Assembly: GCA_027067035.1 (NCBI GenBank)
Contig: JAMOMO010000098.1
Span: 1-15,483, forward strand
Direction: 5' to 3'
DNA length: 15,483 bases
Source: Desulfobulbaceae bacterium
GTDB taxonomy: Bacteria; Desulfobacterota; Desulfobulbia; Desulfobulbales; Desulfocapsaceae
Every line of letters starts with the position of its first letter. Position 1 is the stretch's first letter. Under the pieces are notes generated by a model. The model had not been told where the DNA came from and made no database searches. It worked only from the letters and a program-made list of their open reading frames with translations. Positions 14,249-15,483 of the stretch are shown piece after piece. The position numbers and the translations under genes are program-made.

Positions 14249-15483
14249 TTATTCGTCTATATCTACCTTGAGAATTTTATCCCCAGGCTGCAGTGCATCA
14301 CCGACCTTGGCCGATACAGCAGTGACAATACCATCAATCTCAATGTTGATCGGGGTCTGCATCTTCATGGCCTCCATCACCGCAACCTTGTCTCCGGCTG
14401 AAACGCTCTGTCCTTCTTCAACGGAAATCTCACAGATATTTCCTGCAAAGGTGGCACGTACATCACCGGCCTTGGCAAGGACAAGTATTTCTTCTTTGGA
14501 CATGGTGGCAGGTTTTGCAACTGCGCCCTCAGCAAGATCCGCCTCAAATGTGTAAACCCTCTGGTGATGGTCAACGTTCAGGTAAACACTGGTCTCTCCA
14601 TCTTCATCCTTGATGGAAGGCCCAACTTCCACCCGATGTTCTTTCCCGGTGTGGTCGGTGAAGCTGATTGTCTCTCCTGCTTCAAATCCGCCTTCATGGA
14701 GGAAGATGGATGGAGGCAGAACGTAGACCTTACCGAATTTTGATTCAAATTTAAAGAACTCAACGGCATCGTTGGGGTGCTGGAGATAGAGAACCAGTTG
14801 CTGGTCGGTTGGCTCTTCGCCAATCCGGTCAGTGAGTATCTCTTTTTCCTTCTCGATATCCATGTCACCGATATCTTCCACTCCGCCTTCTTCTTCAAGG
14901 ACTTTCTTCCAGTCTTTGCCGAGGACCTTCTCGAAAATCCACTCTTCCGGCTCGTAGAACGGAAAAGGTCCATACTTGCCAAGAAGGAGATTTCTCAGGT
15001 CACCGGATGCATTGCCATAGCGTTCGCCACCCTGGACATTGGAGACGGCTGTTGTCCAGAGAATCTGGGAGCCGGGGGTAACCGACCAGTAGTTGCCAAG
15101 TTCTTTTTGAACACGGGGCAGCTCTTTATGCAGAATATCCGGCATTTTATCAAGGAATCCGCCCTTTACTGCCTGCTCAAGACTGGAACCCATGGCTCCA
15201 CCGGGAAGCTTATGGATCTGCACAGTGGGCTGGAACCCTTTGATTTGTGACTCAAACGCCTGATAATGCTGGCGTTCATCCCGAATAACCTCAGAGGTCT
15301 CAATAACGGCTTCTTCATCTATGGTGGCGGCATTGTAACCAAGGTCCTTCAATGTCTGGATAACAGTGAGTATTGGGGGCGGACCGTAGAATCCGGTAAA
15401 GGAGGCGTCACCCGCATCAACAATGGTGGCTCCGTTTTGAACAGCGGCCACGATGCGCCCTATGTCGTTGCCGTCGGTATTAT
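14249..15483 (-). CDS. Biotin-dependent carboxyltransferase/decarboxylase (OadA/PycB-like), 3' part
   Basis: The reading frame is open to the right edge (410 visible residues), so the 5' half is missing; the GTG at 15451-15449 is an internal valine, not a start. The visible part begins NTDGNDIGRIVAAVQNGATI, which aligns with the HTHDTSGNGIATxxxAxEAG segment of the PycB/OadA carboxyltransferase barrel. A conserved-carboxylase-like region follows (HKLPGGAMGSSLEQA, YWSVTPGSQI). The C-terminus is a biotinyl domain with VMEAMKMQTP; the biotinylated Lys codon is at 14363-14365, 37 residues from the end. Such proteins make oxaloacetate from pyruvate or decarboxylate it, sometimes coupled to sodium export. 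An acidic stretch (FEKVLGKDWKKVLEEEGGVE to EKEKEILTDRIGEE) and ASFTGFYGPPP in place of the usual MSGLTSQP make it a divergent member. Biotin carboxylase partners are not visible, so the exact substrate is uncertain. Confidence 0.85.
   Translation of the reverse strand, partial: NTDGNDIGRIVAAVQNGATIVDAGDASFTGFYGPPPILTVIQTLKDLGYNAATIDEEAVIETSEVIRDERQHYQAFESQIKGFQPTVQIHKLPGGAMGSSLEQAVKGGFLDKMPDILHKELPRVQKELGNYWSVTPGSQILWTTAVSNVQGGERYGNASGDLRNLLLGKYGPFPFYEPEEWIFEKVLGKDWKKVLEEEGGVEDIGDMDIEKEKEILTDRIGEEPTDQQLVLYLQHPNDAVEFFKFESKFGKVYVLPPSIFLHEGGFEAGETISFTDHTGKEHRVEVGPSIKDEDGETSVYLNVDHHQRVYTFEADLAEGAVAKPATMSKEEILVLAKAGDVRATFAGNICEISVEEGQSVSAGDKVAVMEAMKMQTPINIEIDGIVTAVSAKVGDALQPGDKILKVDIDE

Noticed and set aside
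14777..15250. 157-codon plus-strand frame opposite the carboxyltransferase
   Set aside because: Antisense shadow of a protein with clear family motifs; no supporting signals.
15449..15451. GTG as start of the right-edge gene
   Set aside because: The frame continues upstream to the window edge with residues that align to the carboxyltransferase barrel, so the GTG is internal.

Overview
The window looks like chromosomal housekeeping DNA from an anaerobic Gram-negative bacterium, most likely a Desulfobacterota/Desulfobulbales-type deltaproteobacterium. This placement is inferred from gene content, not from a database match: a free-standing IMP cyclohydrolase, a nine-haem c-type cytochrome lipoprotein, a biotin-dependent oxaloacetate decarboxylase/pyruvate carboxylase B-like protein, and a CNBD-DUF4388 regulator. 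No phage, transposon, integrase, CRISPR array or plasmid feature was seen, and there is no gene-free stretch longer than 300 bases.

Layout, left to right. (1) The 5' part of metF runs off the left edge on the minus strand. Its upstream region carries a perfect tandem 13-bp repeat. (2) A rightward cluster at 665-5141 encodes an Hsp15-like S4 RNA-binding protein, a stand-alone IMP cyclohydrolase (the N-terminal half of PurH only), PurN, PyrR and a large U32-family protein of the RlhA/TrhP kind. The first four are tightly packed, so it reads as a nucleotide-synthesis and RNA-maintenance operon. (3) A leftward gene at 5205-6305 encodes a CNBD-DUF4388 protein with a cysteine-bearing N-terminal region. 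It converges on the U32 gene and diverges from rpsT. (4) rpsT has its own promoter, a GTG start and a clear rho-independent terminator. (5) A compact operon trpE-trpG-trpD-trpC-trpF at 7021-11648 covers chorismate to 1-(2-carboxyphenylamino)-1-deoxyribulose-5-phosphate. trpB and trpA are not in the window. (6) A leftward pair follows, whose last gene abuts the trpF stop codon with no spacer: the nine-haem lipoprotein cytochrome followed one base later by an RlpA-like lipoprotein with a SPOR domain. (7) tRNA-Thr(CGT) has a near-consensus promoter and is followed by a bidirectional terminator shared with the last gene. (8) The C-terminal part of a biotin-dependent carboxyltransferase/decarboxylase (biotinyl EAMKM motif) runs off the right edge on the minus strand.

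How they work together. Several genes meet at one-carbon and PRPP metabolism: MetF reduces methylene-THF, PurN uses formyl-THF, and PyrR, TrpD and the purine pathway all relate to PRPP. The cytochrome plus RlpA pair is an envelope module: a probable membrane-anchored electron carrier translationally coupled to a peptidoglycan-acting septal lipoprotein.

I did not find a clear-cut unknown multi-gene system. The best leads are the cytochrome-RlpA coupling, the cysteine-bearing CNBD protein, the split purH, the divergent carboxyltransferase, and the similar promoter/palindrome architecture at rpsT and tRNA-Thr.
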